Shown one piece after another: positions 44,449 to 54,072 of a stretch of DNA of 64,000 bases. The notes below the pieces were generated by a model. It searched no databases. It was not told the origin of the DNA and saw nothing but the letters and a program-made list of their open reading frames with translations. Source of the DNA: Streptomyces profundus (GTDB lineage: Bacteria; Actinomycetota; Actinomycetes; Streptomycetales; Streptomycetaceae); contig NZ_CP082362.1 in assembly GCF_020740535.1 (NCBI RefSeq), positions 3,036,501 through 3,100,500 of the forward strand. The letters run 5' to 3'. The translations under genes and the position numbers were made by a program. Each line of letters opens with the position of its first letter. The stretch's first letter is position 1.

Positions 44449-47400
44449 TCAAGCCCCTTCGGTTTCCGCCGTGAAGAGCGTCTCTGAGGACGGCGCCCGA
44501 GCTCGGGTCGCGGCCTTCCCTGGTGGCAGTACCGCTGCTGAGGCAAGGTCACCCCGCGAGATCACGGGGCCGGCGAGCACGTCGGTGAGGAGTTCCTGCT
44601 GATGTGGGACGAGTTCGGTCAACCGGCGAAGCACCGAGAGGAGTTCGATCAACTCGATGGTCCACTGACCAGGCCAACTCTCCACGTGGAGGTCGTCCAG
44701 CGGACTGGACCGCTTGCTGCTGGGCGACGCCTTGCGGTAGCCGAACCACTTCCGCACGATAGGCATCCCGCCGACATCGTAGTTCCACATCTCATCGGTG
44801 ACAGGGGCCAGAGTGCCCTCCCCGATGTGGAGTGTCGCCGTGCCGAGGTCGTGGTAGACGTGCTCCGGCACCGCCGTGCCGATGTGGACGTCGTAGCGCA
44901 CCTGCCGGTGGTCCCCATGGACGAACTCGACACTGCCACGGGGGCGCCCGGCTTCCGTGTCAGCGAAGCGCTCGCCGTAGGTGGATGTCCACAGCACCTC
45001 CCGGCCGATCCCGACAGCCCGGTGCCACAACTCCGGATCCCGGGTGAGGGGGACACGAACGCCCGGGGTGAGCAGATCCTCGCGAAAGCGATCGGTGAAG
45101 CCCCGGTGTCCGGTGATGGCGACGACATAGGCGGCAAGATCGGCAACCGGCACACGCCCCAGTTCCAGGGCACGGGCAAGACAGGTGAGCAGCCCGTGGG
45201 GAACGTTGGCCGAGCCGTCCGGGTGGTACAGCGGCATCACGCGACCACCGCGACCGTTGAAGTGGTGGGTGTCAGGGATCAGATGGGTCGCGACCACCGC
45301 CGGCCCGGACTCGATCGCCTGAGACGACTGCTGGTTGAGGAACAGTTGCTCCCGGCTGAGCGCCGACCAGAGGTCGGGGCGCGGGAAGTCGACGGCGCGG
45401 AAGTCCCGGATCAGCCACTGTCGGTCGAAACTGCGTTGCGCGTAGCGGACAACCTCCGGCTCTTCCGCACCACTCGATGTCGTGACCTGGTCGTTTCCGG
45501 TCGCCGAAGTGCCTGCGAAGTGCGACAGGGCGCGGTCGCGTGTCTCCTTGAAGAGCACGGACCGCTGTTCCGGGTCGGTCTCCGCGAAGAGTCGCCGCCA
45601 GCGACGACGGAGCGTCTCAGGGCTTGGCGCGCTGACCCACGCGCGGTTGGATTTCACCCCGGGGCTGCCCCACGGGAACAGGTCGCCGAGCGCCGGGTAG
45701 TCGTCCCAACCCGACTCGGTACGCGGTGTGAACGGCTTCGTCGCGCCGGAATGGACCGGTCGCCAGCCGTCGTCGTCCAGTCGCACCTGGCGCAGCTGTG
45801 AGAACTTCTCCGCTCGGCGCCCGGACAGCGACCGGTAGTGCAGGGTGGCCCGATGCTCCGGCCCGCGCATCGCCCCCGCCCGGCGAACGACGACACAGAT
45901 CGCCAACGGCTGGGCGACGCCCGGGAAGACGCGGGTGCCGACATCCGCCCGCTGGCCCTCCGGGCTGAGACTGATGATCCACCCCTCGTCGCAGGTACGC
46001 CGGATGTAGTCCCGCATGCCCCGCCCACCGGGGCCGGTCGCCCAACCCGAGGGCGTGATGAAGCAGACCACACCGTGCTGGTCTTCGGGATGCGCGTCAA
46101 AGACCTTCCACGTCGCCCACCGCCAGAAGTAGACGTACATGTTCTTCAGGACGTGCTCGTACCTGCCGTTGCCCGCCAGTCGGAAGTCCTCCAGGAGTGG
46201 AACGTCGTCGCGCGCCTCCCGCTTCTCCACCCAGCCGCCCCGGTTCTCCGCCTTGTCGTCGTAGGGCGGGTTGCCGATGACGACGGTCACGGGCACCTTC
46301 GCCTTGAGTTGGTTGGCGCGCCGGCGAGAGTCCGAGATCGGGTCATAGGTGGACGGGAGATAGTCGGTCTCGGTGTGCGGGTTGTCCAGCGTGTCGGTGA
46401 CGTACAAGTGCGGCCCGTCGGCCGGGACATGCACTCCGTACCTCTTGAGCAACACGGTCGTCCGCAGCTCCGCCACGGCGTACGGGCCCATCTGCAACTC
46501 CAGCCCGTGCAGCCGGCCGACGAACCGTGCGACCGCGTCGGGGCGCATGGCACAGCCCTGCCGTTCCTCAGCGCGCGCGGCGACGCGCTCGATGGCGGCG
46601 TGCAGGAACGTCCCCGTCCCCATCGCCGGATCGACGATACGGACCTCGTCCGACCCGAGGCCCTCGGCGTGCCCAAGCCTGCTGATCAGGATGTCCTCGG
46701 TGAGGCGGACCATCTCCGTCACGACTTCGCGGGGCGTGTAGTACGAACCGCTCCTCTGACGCAGGCCAGGATCGTAGACGTCGAGGAAGTGCTCGTAGAG
46801 GTGGAGATAGGCGTCCTTGTTGCCGTACTCGATCGCCGACCAGTCGACACGCGCCACCGTGCGCTTGAGCAACTCCAGGCTGACAGCGAACCGTTCACCG
46901 ACATGTCCGGTGAGCAGGTCGAGCGCGCGGCCCATCAGCGCGTGCCCGGCGTCCAGCCGACGGCTGACGTCATGCAGCGTGGAGTCCTCTTGGAGCAGCC
47001 CCTCGGCGCGGGCCAGCAGCAGCGCGAAGGCAACGGTCTGGGCGTAGCCGTCCGCGAACGTCGTTTCGTCGGCTGTGGGAAAGAGGAGTTGACGCCAGTC
47101 GTTGCGGAGACCTGTGAACGGTCGCACCCGAAAATCCTGCGGCGGGGCGGACGACTTCGCCTCGGCGCTGAGCTGTTCGAGGACGGAGCCGCGCAGAAGT
47201 CGGCAGAGCGGCGCCACCTGCTGGACCAGCCGCGCGACATTGGTGATCGCGATGGGGCGCCACAGCAGGAACTGCTTGAGGAGCGCGTCGAAGGCATCGG
47301 GGTCCGAGGGGGCGAGCTTGCCGCCCATGACCGCCAGCCCACCCGTGAACGTCGCCTCGGCGACCGGATGACCGTGCCGGTAGAGGCGCCAGTCCGTGCC

Positions 47401-47754
47401 ATTGGTGTAAAGCAGGTTGGGCAGATCGCGCAGCCGCTCCCACTGCTTCTTGTTGGCCCCGCGGAACGTCGAAGGATCGATCGATAGACCGGGACGTTTC
47501 AGTTCGATGTACCCGGTGAGTTCGCCTGCCGCGCGGACGACATAGTCGAGCCGGACTCCCAACTCGGCGACAGGGTACTCGTCGTGCCAGCTGATCTCCG
47601 GCTGTTGATGGTGCTCGCCGACAGTCCGCAGCAGACCCTCCAGGGGCCCGCGGATCGACGCCTCGGGGCTGCCACCACCAGATAGTTTCCGTTGCGATTC
47701 TCGGCCGAACTCTGCGACTGCGGTGAGCAACCAGGTGCGCGCCGAACCGGACAT
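44449..47754 (-). CDS. Single-chain restriction-modification enzyme (type IIG/ISP-like)
   Basis: 1101 residues from ATG at 47754 (GGGGGAAG upstream). N-terminal nuclease region: RLDYVVRAAGELTGYIELKRPG (D...E-x-K, residues ~68-90). A helical connector follows. The adenine methyltransferase core has SYYTPREVVTEMVRL, motif I VDPAMGTGTFLHA (~395) and motif IV VVIGNPPYDDKAE (~500). The long C-terminal part is the likely target recognition region. No helicase domain is visible, unlike full type ISP enzymes, so type IIG-like action is inferred. A separate specificity or restriction gene is not adjacent. It methylates adenine in its site and cuts unmodified DNA. Confidence 0.85.
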   Translation of the reverse strand: MSGSARTWLLTAVAEFGRESQRKLSGGGSPEASIRGPLEGLLRTVGEHHQQPEISWHDEYPVAELGVRLDYVVRAAGELTGYIELKRPGLSIDPSTFRGANKKQWERLRDLPNLLYTNGTDWRLYRHGHPVAEATFTGGLAVMGGKLAPSDPDAFDALLKQFLLWRPIAITNVARLVQQVAPLCRLLRGSVLEQLSAEAKSSAPPQDFRVRPFTGLRNDWRQLLFPTADETTFADGYAQTVAFALLLARAEGLLQEDSTLHDVSRRLDAGHALMGRALDLLTGHVGERFAVSLELLKRTVARVDWSAIEYGNKDAYLHLYEHFLDVYDPGLRQRSGSYYTPREVVTEMVRLTEDILISRLGHAEGLGSDEVRIVDPAMGTGTFLHAAIERVAARAEERQGCAMRPDAVARFVGRLHGLELQMGPYAVAELRTTVLLKRYGVHVPADGPHLYVTDTLDNPHTETDYLPSTYDPISDSRRRANQLKAKVPVTVVIGNPPYDDKAENRGGWVEKREARDDVPLLEDFRLAGNGRYEHVLKNMYVYFWRWATWKVFDAHPEDQHGVVCFITPSGWATGPGGRGMRDYIRRTCDEGWIISLSPEGQRADVGTRVFPGVAQPLAICVVVRRAGAMRGPEHRATLHYRSLSGRRAEKFSQLRQVRLDDDGWRPVHSGATKPFTPRTESGWDDYPALGDLFPWGSPGVKSNRAWVSAPSPETLRRRWRRLFAETDPEQRSVLFKETRDRALSHFAGTSATGNDQVTTSSGAEEPEVVRYAQRSFDRQWLIRDFRAVDFPRPDLWSALSREQLFLNQQSSQAIESGPAVVATHLIPDTHHFNGRGGRVMPLYHPDGSANVPHGLLTCLARALELGRVPVADLAAYVVAITGHRGFTDRFREDLLTPGVRVPLTRDPELWHRAVGIGREVLWTSTYGERFADTEAGRPRGSVEFVHGDHRQVRYDVHIGTAVPEHVYHDLGTATLHIGEGTLAPVTDEMWNYDVGGMPIVRKWFGYRKASPSSKRSSPLDDLHVESWPGQWTIELIELLSVLRRLTELVPHQQELLTDVLAGPVISRGDLASAAVLPPGKAATRARAPSSETLFTAETEGA

Positions 47755-48200
47755 CTTCCCCCAGACATCATCGGTGACCCTGCCGAGCAGGCTAGCTACT
47801 GCCCGGCGTTGGGGGGAAGAGGGCGTTGGGCGGGATCCGTGGCCTGGTGCCCGCCCCGAACCCGGTCACCCACGTACACAAACCCCACGTCTTCTACGAT
47901 CCACTCGGCCTATCACCCTGCCCCGGTTGATGTGGCCCGAGGAGTTCGCGAACACGGAGCTCGGGAACACGCCGAGCGCAACGACCACACCCACTGTCGG
48001 GAACATCTCGACACCTGGGAGCACGAGGTCTGGGCGCCGACACGGGACCCGTTCACATGGCCGGGAGCACCGACCTGGTGGGGGCATACACCCGGGAGGT
48101 GGCGGGTAGGGGGTGGTCGTTGTCGGTCGTCGTGGGTGTGGTGGTTGGTGGTCGGAGGGGCGAGGTGTGGCTCCTCGGCGGTGGTCCCGATGGAGCGTCC
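47755..48200. other. Promoter region between RM gene and ArsR gene
   Basis: About 450 bases between divergent genes. Frames here are extensions of the ArsR frame or short shadows. No repeat or RNA gene recognised. Promoters for both genes are expected. Confidence 0.5.
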
Positions 48201-49223
48201 ATGCTGCGAATCCACTTCACGCCCGAGGACCTGGCGCGGGTCAGGGTGGCCCCGGGGCCTGACTTCCTGTGGGAGATCACCAACAGCGTGCAGACGCTGC
48301 AACGGAGCGACGGGGAGCGGGTGTTCGGCGCCTGGCGTCGATGGGCGCGGCCACGGCTGCCGCAGAGCCGGCGGCTGCTCTCCCCCCTGCTGCCGCCATA
48401 CGGCTACTCCCCCGACTTCCTCACCCCGACATCCGGTGACCGCACCACCCTCCGGGCGGCCATCGACACCCTGCTGGGGACGCCACGCCCCCGGCTGCGC
48501 ACGGAGTTGACGCGGCTGGCCGCCTCGACCCGGCTGCCCGGCTGGACGCGCGCGCTCGCCGAGGGCGACGCGGACACCCTCGTCCAGCTGGGCGACGCCC
48601 TCCACGCCTACCAGGCACAGGCGCTCCTCCCGCACTGGGCGCACGTCCGCGCGGATGTCGAGGCGGACCGCGCACGGCGGTTGCAGAGTCTGATGGACGG
48701 CGGCACCGAGGGGCTGCTGGCGGGGCTCGGCCCCGGCACCCGCTGGTGCCCGCCCGTGCTTGAGGTGGCCTATCCGGTCGATCAGCACCTGTATCTGGCG
48801 GGCCGGGGGCTGCTGCTCCAGCCGTCGTTCTTCTGCTGGCCGACCCCGACCACGTTGGCGGACGGGAGGCTGCCGCCCGTCCTGGTGCATCCGATCCACC
48901 ACACGGCCGGCTGGGCGTCGGGGGCGGCCGGGCCGAGGGCCGTCGCGGGCCGCGATCCGCTCGGGCGCCTCCTGGGGAGGACCCGCGCGGAGCTGCTGCG
49001 GGCCGCCCGTACCGGCTGTTCCACCGTGGAGGCCGCGCGGTTGCTCCAGGTGACGCATCCGGCGGTCAGCCAGCACATGAACGTGCTGCGCGCCGCGGGG
49101 CTGATCACCACGGTCCGCACGGTGGGGCGCGCGTTCCACCTCGCGACGGCCGAGGGGCGCGCCCTGCTGACCGCCGACGACCACGGCGCCGGGCGGGGAG
49201 GGGCCGAGGCGACGCCCATGTAA
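48201..49223 (+). CDS. ArsR-family winged-helix regulator
   Basis: 340 residues from ATG at 48201 (MLRIHFTPEDLARVRV, GGAG upstream). The frame extends 48 codons further 5' but that part is Val/Gly-rich and unlike the family. A long N-terminal region of unknown function (FLWEITNSVQ..., HPIHHTAGW) precedes a C-terminal winged helix: CSTVEAARLLQVTHPAVSQHMNVLRAAGLITTVRTVGRAFHLATAEGRALL. Typical Streptomyces ArsR-like proteins of this length. No metal-binding Cys box is seen. Confidence 0.85.
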   Translation: MLRIHFTPEDLARVRVAPGPDFLWEITNSVQTLQRSDGERVFGAWRRWARPRLPQSRRLLSPLLPPYGYSPDFLTPTSGDRTTLRAAIDTLLGTPRPRLRTELTRLAASTRLPGWTRALAEGDADTLVQLGDALHAYQAQALLPHWAHVRADVEADRARRLQSLMDGGTEGLLAGLGPGTRWCPPVLEVAYPVDQHLYLAGRGLLLQPSFFCWPTPTTLADGRLPPVLVHPIHHTAGWASGAAGPRAVAGRDPLGRLLGRTRAELLRAARTGCSTVEAARLLQVTHPAVSQHMNVLRAAGLITTVRTVGRAFHLATAEGRALLTADDHGAGRGGAEATPM

Positions 49224-49345
49224 GCCTGGGCTTACGTCTCTTGTGCCCGTCCCGGCCGGGGCAGCACGCTTGCCTCCCGCCCAGGGCCGGTCACGCGCAC
49301 ACCGGCGCGGTGCCGCGCGTCCGAGCCCACGTCCCCCCGGAGGTC

Positions 49346-50338
49346 ATGTTGAGCACGCAGCGTCCGACCCGCAGAGGTGCCTTGAAGGCCGCCGCCGGCA
49401 TCACCGCGATGACGGCCGTCGGCGGGGCCGGTCTCCTGGCGTCGGCGTCCCCGGCCCACGCGGTCGGCGACGGCTTCGGCCTGCGCATCGTCGACAGCGA
49501 CGAACGCGACGCCCGGATGCGGTACTTCCGGTTCGCCACCGACGAGATCGGCTGGGACCCCGGCGTCAACGTCCTTCTCCCGGACGGCTACCACACCTCG
49601 GGGCGCAGATATCCCGTCCTGTACCTCTTCCACGGCGGCGGCGTCGACCAGGACTTCATCACCTTCGACCGGATGGGCATCCGCGCCTGGACCGCGGGGA
49701 AGCCACTCATCGTGGTGATGCCCGACGGAGGCAGCGCCGGTTGGTACTCCAACCCGGTCAGCACCAACGTGGGCCCCCGCAACTGGGAGTTCTTCCATAT
49801 CGAGCAGCTGCTGCCGTGGGTCGACGCGAACTTCCGGACCTATGCCGAGTACGACGGCCGCGCGGTCTCCGGGTTCTCCATGGGCGGGTTCGGCGCGCTG
49901 AAGTACGCGGCCAAGTACTTCGGGCACTTCGCCTCGGTGAGCTCCCACTCCGGGCCCGCCAGCCTGCGCCGGGACTTCGGCCTGGTCACCCACTGGGCCA
50001 ACGTCTCCTCGGCCGCCGTGGAGTTGGGCGGCGGCACGGTCTACGGGGCGCCGCTGTGGGACGAGGCGCGGGTCAGTGCCGACAACCCGGTGCAGCGGGT
50101 GGAGAGCTACCGCGACAAGCGGGTGTTCCTGGTGGCCGGCACCAGCCCCGACCCGGTCAACTGGTTCGACACCGTCAACGAGACCCAGGTCCTGGCGGGC
50201 CAGCGGGAGTTCCGCGGCGTGCTCGGCGCGGCGGGGATTCCGCACGAGTGGCACGAGCCGGCGGGCGGCCACTTCGTGCGCCCGGACCTGTTCCTCCGCG
50301 ATCTGGACGGGATCGTCGCCCGGCTCCGAAAGGCCTGA
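49346..50338 (+). CDS. Exported esterase D / antigen 85-like hydrolase
   Basis: 330 residues from ATG at 49346 (CGGAGG immediately upstream). Tat-type signal (RPTRRGALKAAAGITAMTAV), cleavage near AHA-VG. Alpha/beta-hydrolase features are YPVLYLFHGGGVDQDF (oxyanion region), the nucleophile elbow VSGFSMGGFG and the C-terminal His in PAGGHFV. The family hydrolyses or transfers acyl esters, for example feruloyl or acetyl esters. The substrate here is unknown. 28 bases before the next exported protein on the same strand. Confidence 0.88.
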   Translation: MLSTQRPTRRGALKAAAGITAMTAVGGAGLLASASPAHAVGDGFGLRIVDSDERDARMRYFRFATDEIGWDPGVNVLLPDGYHTSGRRYPVLYLFHGGGVDQDFITFDRMGIRAWTAGKPLIVVMPDGGSAGWYSNPVSTNVGPRNWEFFHIEQLLPWVDANFRTYAEYDGRAVSGFSMGGFGALKYAAKYFGHFASVSSHSGPASLRRDFGLVTHWANVSSAAVELGGGTVYGAPLWDEARVSADNPVQRVESYRDKRVFLVAGTSPDPVNWFDTVNETQVLAGQREFRGVLGAAGIPHEWHEPAGGHFVRPDLFLRDLDGIVARLRKA

Positions 50339-50366
50339 CGTGCCCACGACCCCCGGGAGTCCCGTC

Positions 50367-51464
50367 ATGCATGGATCGAACAACCCCCCGCGTGCCGTCC
50401 GGTCCGCCGGTCCGAGCCGCCGGGCGCTGCTGCGCTCCGGCGCGGTCGGCGGGCTCGCCGTGGTGGGCGTCGGCGCCGGTGGTCCCGGTGCGGCGGCCGG
50501 GCCGCTGGTCTCCGGGGCGAAGGTGCGCGACCTCACGGGGCCGGCGCAGACCGGTCGGTTCGCCGCGCCCTGGACCGACCTGGGCATACCGGCGCGCTGC
50601 CCCGACGGCTCGATGCTCTTCGTCTGCGGCGACACCTTCGACGGCGGGGGCGTCGGCGGCCCCGACTGGCGGTCGCCCGTGGGGCTGCGCTCGTCGAATC
50701 CGGCGCCGGACTCGCTCCTGATCGACGGCAGCGTGGGCGGCTCCCGCGCCGTCGGCCTCGTCCCCGAGGGCCACACGGGCGGCACCACCGCCATCCCGTC
50801 CGATGTCTTCACCGTCGGGTCGACGATGTACATGCACCTGATGCGCGGGGTGATCTACCAGACCCACCACACGGACTTCTGGCGCTCCGACGACAACGGT
50901 GAGACCTGGCACTACCTCTGCCAGTGGCCGGGCGACCAGTACGGCGGGCAGTTCCAGCAGAAGACCTACGCGGTCGCCGACGACGGCTACTGCTATGTCC
51001 TCTCGACGGTCTTCAACCGCGAGGTGACCTCGGCGCTGCTGCTGCACCGGGTCCCGCAGGACGACCTGGGGAACCCGGCGGCGTACGAGCCGTGGGGGTA
51101 CGCGGACGGCGGCTGGGCGTGGGGCCGTCCGCCGACATCCGTGACGGCCGCGCGCCGCTGGGGCGAGATCTGCTTCCGGGCCATGGCCGGGAGGTACGCG
51201 CTCACCTGGCTCAACATGAGTCCGCTCGACATCAGGGCGCAGATCTTCGCCGTGCCGACATCGAACCTGTTCACCACCCCGGAACAGACCATGATCGTCC
51301 CCACGGTGCCAGGGCGGGAGACCGGCAACGCCGTGGCGAGCCCGTACGGCGGCTTCATCGTTCCGGGGTCGAGCCTCAGCGATCTCCATATCGCCGTCAG
51401 CCAGTGGTACGACAACCAGAACTACCGGGTGATGCAGTACCGCGTGAACGGGCTGACAAGTTGA
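50367..51464 (+). CDS. Exported DUF4185-like protein
   Basis: 365 residues from ATG at 50367 (GGGAG upstream); GTG at 50340 is also possible. Twin-Arg signal (SRRALLRSGAVGGLAVVG). The mature part has beta-propeller-like blocks: DLGIPARCPDGSMLFVCGDTF, PSDVFTVGSTMYMHLMRGV, DFWRSDDNGETWHY and NAVASPYGGFIVPGSSLSDLHIAVSQWYDNQNYRVMQY. This suggests a five-bladed glycosidase-like fold; no catalytic residues assigned. Likely an operon with the esterase. Confidence 0.75.
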   Translation: MHGSNNPPRAVRSAGPSRRALLRSGAVGGLAVVGVGAGGPGAAAGPLVSGAKVRDLTGPAQTGRFAAPWTDLGIPARCPDGSMLFVCGDTFDGGGVGGPDWRSPVGLRSSNPAPDSLLIDGSVGGSRAVGLVPEGHTGGTTAIPSDVFTVGSTMYMHLMRGVIYQTHHTDFWRSDDNGETWHYLCQWPGDQYGGQFQQKTYAVADDGYCYVLSTVFNREVTSALLLHRVPQDDLGNPAAYEPWGYADGGWAWGRPPTSVTAARRWGEICFRAMAGRYALTWLNMSPLDIRAQIFAVPTSNLFTTPEQTMIVPTVPGRETGNAVASPYGGFIVPGSSLSDLHIAVSQWYDNQNYRVMQYRVNGLTS

Positions 51465-51493
51465 CGGGCTGACGGGCTGACGGGCTGACGGGC
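51462..51493. repeat. Tandem repeat of an 8-bp unit
   Basis: TGACGGGC occurs four times head to tail from 51462 to 51493, starting within the last codons of the DUF4185 gene and continuing after its stop. Each copy contains TGA. Probably a slippage product; a structural role is not evident. Confidence 0.85.
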
Positions 51494-52167
51494 TGGAACG
51501 CCGTCGGCACCGACTGGCGCGCGCTGGACGACGGCCGGCCGGCTACCCGCTGAGCTGTGGTGGCGCGCGCTGGGGCACGGCGGCGAGGGGCACGCGTCGA
51601 CGGGCCCCGAAGGGGTGGCGCGGCCTGGTCGTTCACTTCAAAACCTTTTGCGGCGCCCGGGCCCGGGAGCTCCGCCCCGGCGGGGCGGGGCCGCCGGGCC
51701 GCCGGCCGGGGCCGCCGGGCGCGCCCGACGCGGGGGCGCGGCCCGGGCGCCGCCCCGGGCCGGGGGCCGAACCACCCGCCCCACCAGGCGTTTTCCCCGG
51801 CCCACCGGCCGGTGGGCCGGCCGCTGGCCGGCCGTCGCCGGCGGCGGTGGCCCACCGCGCCGCGCTCCCCCCGGCCACGGTGGGGTCCGCGGAACCGCCG
51901 GCGTCGGCCACAAATCGGGTGATCCAGATCTCAGCCCCGAGTACGTCGGAACCGGGAGAAAAGCAGATCAGCGCTGGCCGGGCGGGCTTCCCCTCACCCC
52001 GCACCGCAGATCAAACAATTGAAATCCGGCCCCGCCGCCGATGCCCGCTCCTACGCTAAGGTCGGCCGACGAAAAGCGACATCCGGCGCTGACCGGGAAT
52101 GGCGGCAATCCGGTGCGCATGTTTTCCCCGCTGGGAATTCGGCGGGAGTCGGCCAGGAGGGGAACCT
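51465..52167. other. Long gene-free stretch before NRPS cluster
   Basis: About 700 bases without a supportable gene. It holds the TGACGGGC repeats, an extreme G+C block with nested palindromes (51640-51880), and a less G+C-rich end (AAATCGGGTGATCCAG, CAATTGAAATCC around 51910-52030) that probably carries the promoter of the ABC transporter operon. Confidence 0.6.
51640..51880. repeat. Extreme G+C block with nested palindromes
   Basis: Almost only G and C for ~240 bases. It includes the perfect 20-bp palindrome GGCCCACCGGCCGGTGGGCC at 51799-51818 and the near-palindrome GGCCGGCC-GCT-GGCCGGCC just after. Repeated GCCGGG/CCCGGC runs occur upstream. It could fold into a cluster of stable hairpins. 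Confidence 0.7.
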
Positions 52168-53151
52168 ATGGATGTCGCGATAGCCGCCCGTGGACTGCGA
52201 AAGCGATATGGCGAACACGAGGCGCTGAAGGGCGTTGACCTTTCCGTCCGATCCGGTTCCGTCACCGCTCTGCTCGGCCCGAACGGCGCCGGGAAGACCA
52301 CCGCCGTCCGCATTCTCGCCACGCTTATCAGAGCGGACGGCGGCGAGGCCACGGTGGCCGGTGTCGACGTGGCGAGGAATCCGGTCGAGGTGCGCCGCAG
52401 GATCGGTCTGACGGGCCAGTACGCCGCTCTCGACGAGCGGCTGACCGGCCGGGAGAACCTGGAACTCATCGGCAGGCTCTTCCATATCGGCCGGCCGACC
52501 GCGAGGCGGCGGGCCCAGGAGCTGCTGGAGCAGTTCGAGCTGACCCACGCGGCCAGCCGCCGGGTCTCCACCTACTCCGGTGGCATGCGGCGCCGTCTCG
52601 ACCTGGCGTCCAGCCTGATCGCCAGCCCGCCGGTGCTCTTCCTCGACGAGCCGACCACCGGGCTCGACCCCAGCAGCAGGACCGTGCTGTGGGGGATGGT
52701 CAGGGAGCAGGTGCGGCAGGGCGTGACGGTGCTGCTGACCACTCAGTACCTCGAAGAGGCCGACCAGTTGGCCGAGCGGATCACCGTCATCGACAAGGGT
52801 CTTCGGGTCGCCGAGGGCACCCCGGACGAGCTGAAGCGCACGGTCGGCGGTGAGCGGCTTGAGATCACCTTCGCCTCGGTGGAGTCCCTTCCGCTCGCCG
52901 TGAAGGCCCTCCAGGGCGTCGGGTTCCCGGCGCCGGTCGCCGAGGACGACGACTGCCGGGTCTCCGCCCCGTTGGAGAACGGCCTCGCCGGGATCGCGGC
53001 GGCGTCCACCGCGTTGCAGCAGGCGGGGTTGACGGTCCTCGACTTCTCCGTCCGCAAGCCGTCGCTCGACGACGTCTTCCTGGAACTCACCGGCCAGCCG
53101 GGCGCGCCCAAGGCGCCGGAGCCCGGCACCACAGCGGAGGTCGCACGATGA
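52168..53151 (+). CDS. ABC transporter ATP-binding protein, DrrA-type
   Basis: 327 residues from ATG at 52168 (AGGAGGGGAACCT). Walker A GPNGAGKTTAVR, Q-loop LTGQYAALDE, signature YSGGMRRRLDLA, Walker B VLFLDEPTTGLDP, and the long DrrA-type C-terminus (LDDVFLELTG). It powers export by the permease whose gene overlaps its stop (ATGA). Probably exports the NRPS product or gives self-resistance. Confidence 0.92.
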   Translation: MDVAIAARGLRKRYGEHEALKGVDLSVRSGSVTALLGPNGAGKTTAVRILATLIRADGGEATVAGVDVARNPVEVRRRIGLTGQYAALDERLTGRENLELIGRLFHIGRPTARRRAQELLEQFELTHAASRRVSTYSGGMRRRLDLASSLIASPPVLFLDEPTTGLDPSSRTVLWGMVREQVRQGVTVLLTTQYLEEADQLAERITVIDKGLRVAEGTPDELKRTVGGERLEITFASVESLPLAVKALQGVGFPAPVAEDDDCRVSAPLENGLAGIAAASTALQQAGLTVLDFSVRKPSLDDVFLELTGQPGAPKAPEPGTTAEVAR

Positions 53152-54014
53152 CGGACACGGTGCAGCGGCAGGCGCCGCCCCCCGTCCCGGTGAGCCTGGA
53201 ACCGCGACCGCAGCGGGTCGTGCAGGAGATGGTGGCGGACTCGATCGCGCTGATCGGCCGGCACATGAAGCACATCGCCAGGACGCCGGAGAAGCTGATC
53301 GGCGTCACCGTGATGCCGATCGCCTTCGTGCTGGTCTTCGGCTACATGTTCGGCAGCGCGATGACGGTGCCGGGCGGCGGTAACTACCGCGAGTTCATCA
53401 TGGCCGGCATCTTCGTGCAGATGATGCTCGCCGGGATCGGCACCACGGCCGTCGGGGTCTCGACCGATCTGGAGAACGGCCTGGTCGAGCGGTTCCGTTC
53501 CCTCCCGATGTCGCAGGTGGCGGTCCTGGTGGGCCGCACGGTCTCGGACCTGGTGCTGACGATCATGTCGTGCGTCGGCATCACCGTGGTCGGCCTCATG
53601 ATCGGCTGGCGGGCGCACAACGGGGTGTGGAAGACCCTCGCCGCGTTCGGGCTGATCCTGCTGCTCGGCTACTCGGTGGCCTGGGTGGGCGCGTTGATCG
53701 GCCTGGTGGTCCGCAACGCCGAGGCGGTCAGCTCCATCGCGGCGTTCATCACGATGCCGCTGGCGTTCCTGTCGTCGGCGTTCTTCCCGCTGACGAACCT
53801 GCCGAGCTGGCTGCGCACCATCGCCGAGTGGAACCCGATCAGTTCGGTGGTGAGCGCCTGCCGCGAGCTGTGGGGCAACCCGACCGCGGTCACCGACGAG
53901 AGCGCCACCGTCATGCAGAACCCCTTGCCCTACGCGGTGATCGGGCCCCTGCTGGTGTTGGCGATCACCATACCGCTCGCCTCCCGCGCCTACCGGCGCG
54001 CGGTGTCCAACTGA
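53148..54014 (+). CDS. ABC transporter permease, DrrB-type
   Basis: 288 residues from ATG at 53148. Six hydrophobic segments fit ABC-2 permeases: LIGVTVMPIAFVLVFGYMFG, IFVQMMLAGIGTTAVGV, TIMSCVGITVVGLMIGW, LILLLGYSVAWVGALIGLVV, AFITMPLAFLSSAFFPL and PYAVIGPLLVLAITIPLA. It shows the family's ENGLVERFRSLPMS cytoplasmic helix. Cotranscribed with the ATPase. Confidence 0.92.
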   Translation: MTDTVQRQAPPPVPVSLEPRPQRVVQEMVADSIALIGRHMKHIARTPEKLIGVTVMPIAFVLVFGYMFGSAMTVPGGGNYREFIMAGIFVQMMLAGIGTTAVGVSTDLENGLVERFRSLPMSQVAVLVGRTVSDLVLTIMSCVGITVVGLMIGWRAHNGVWKTLAAFGLILLLGYSVAWVGALIGLVVRNAEAVSSIAAFITMPLAFLSSAFFPLTNLPSWLRTIAEWNPISSVVSACRELWGNPTAVTDESATVMQNPLPYAVIGPLLVLAITIPLASRAYRRAVSN

Positions 54015-54072
54015 CGTCAGGACGGGCGCGCGGCGTCCTTCCCCCGCGCACTGGGATCGGAGAGTATGGATC

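Noticed and set aside
51640..51880. Streptomyces telomere-like sequence
   Set aside because: The palindromes are G+C-rich, but they lack the characteristic telomere order of hairpins, and unrelated genes continue on both sides.
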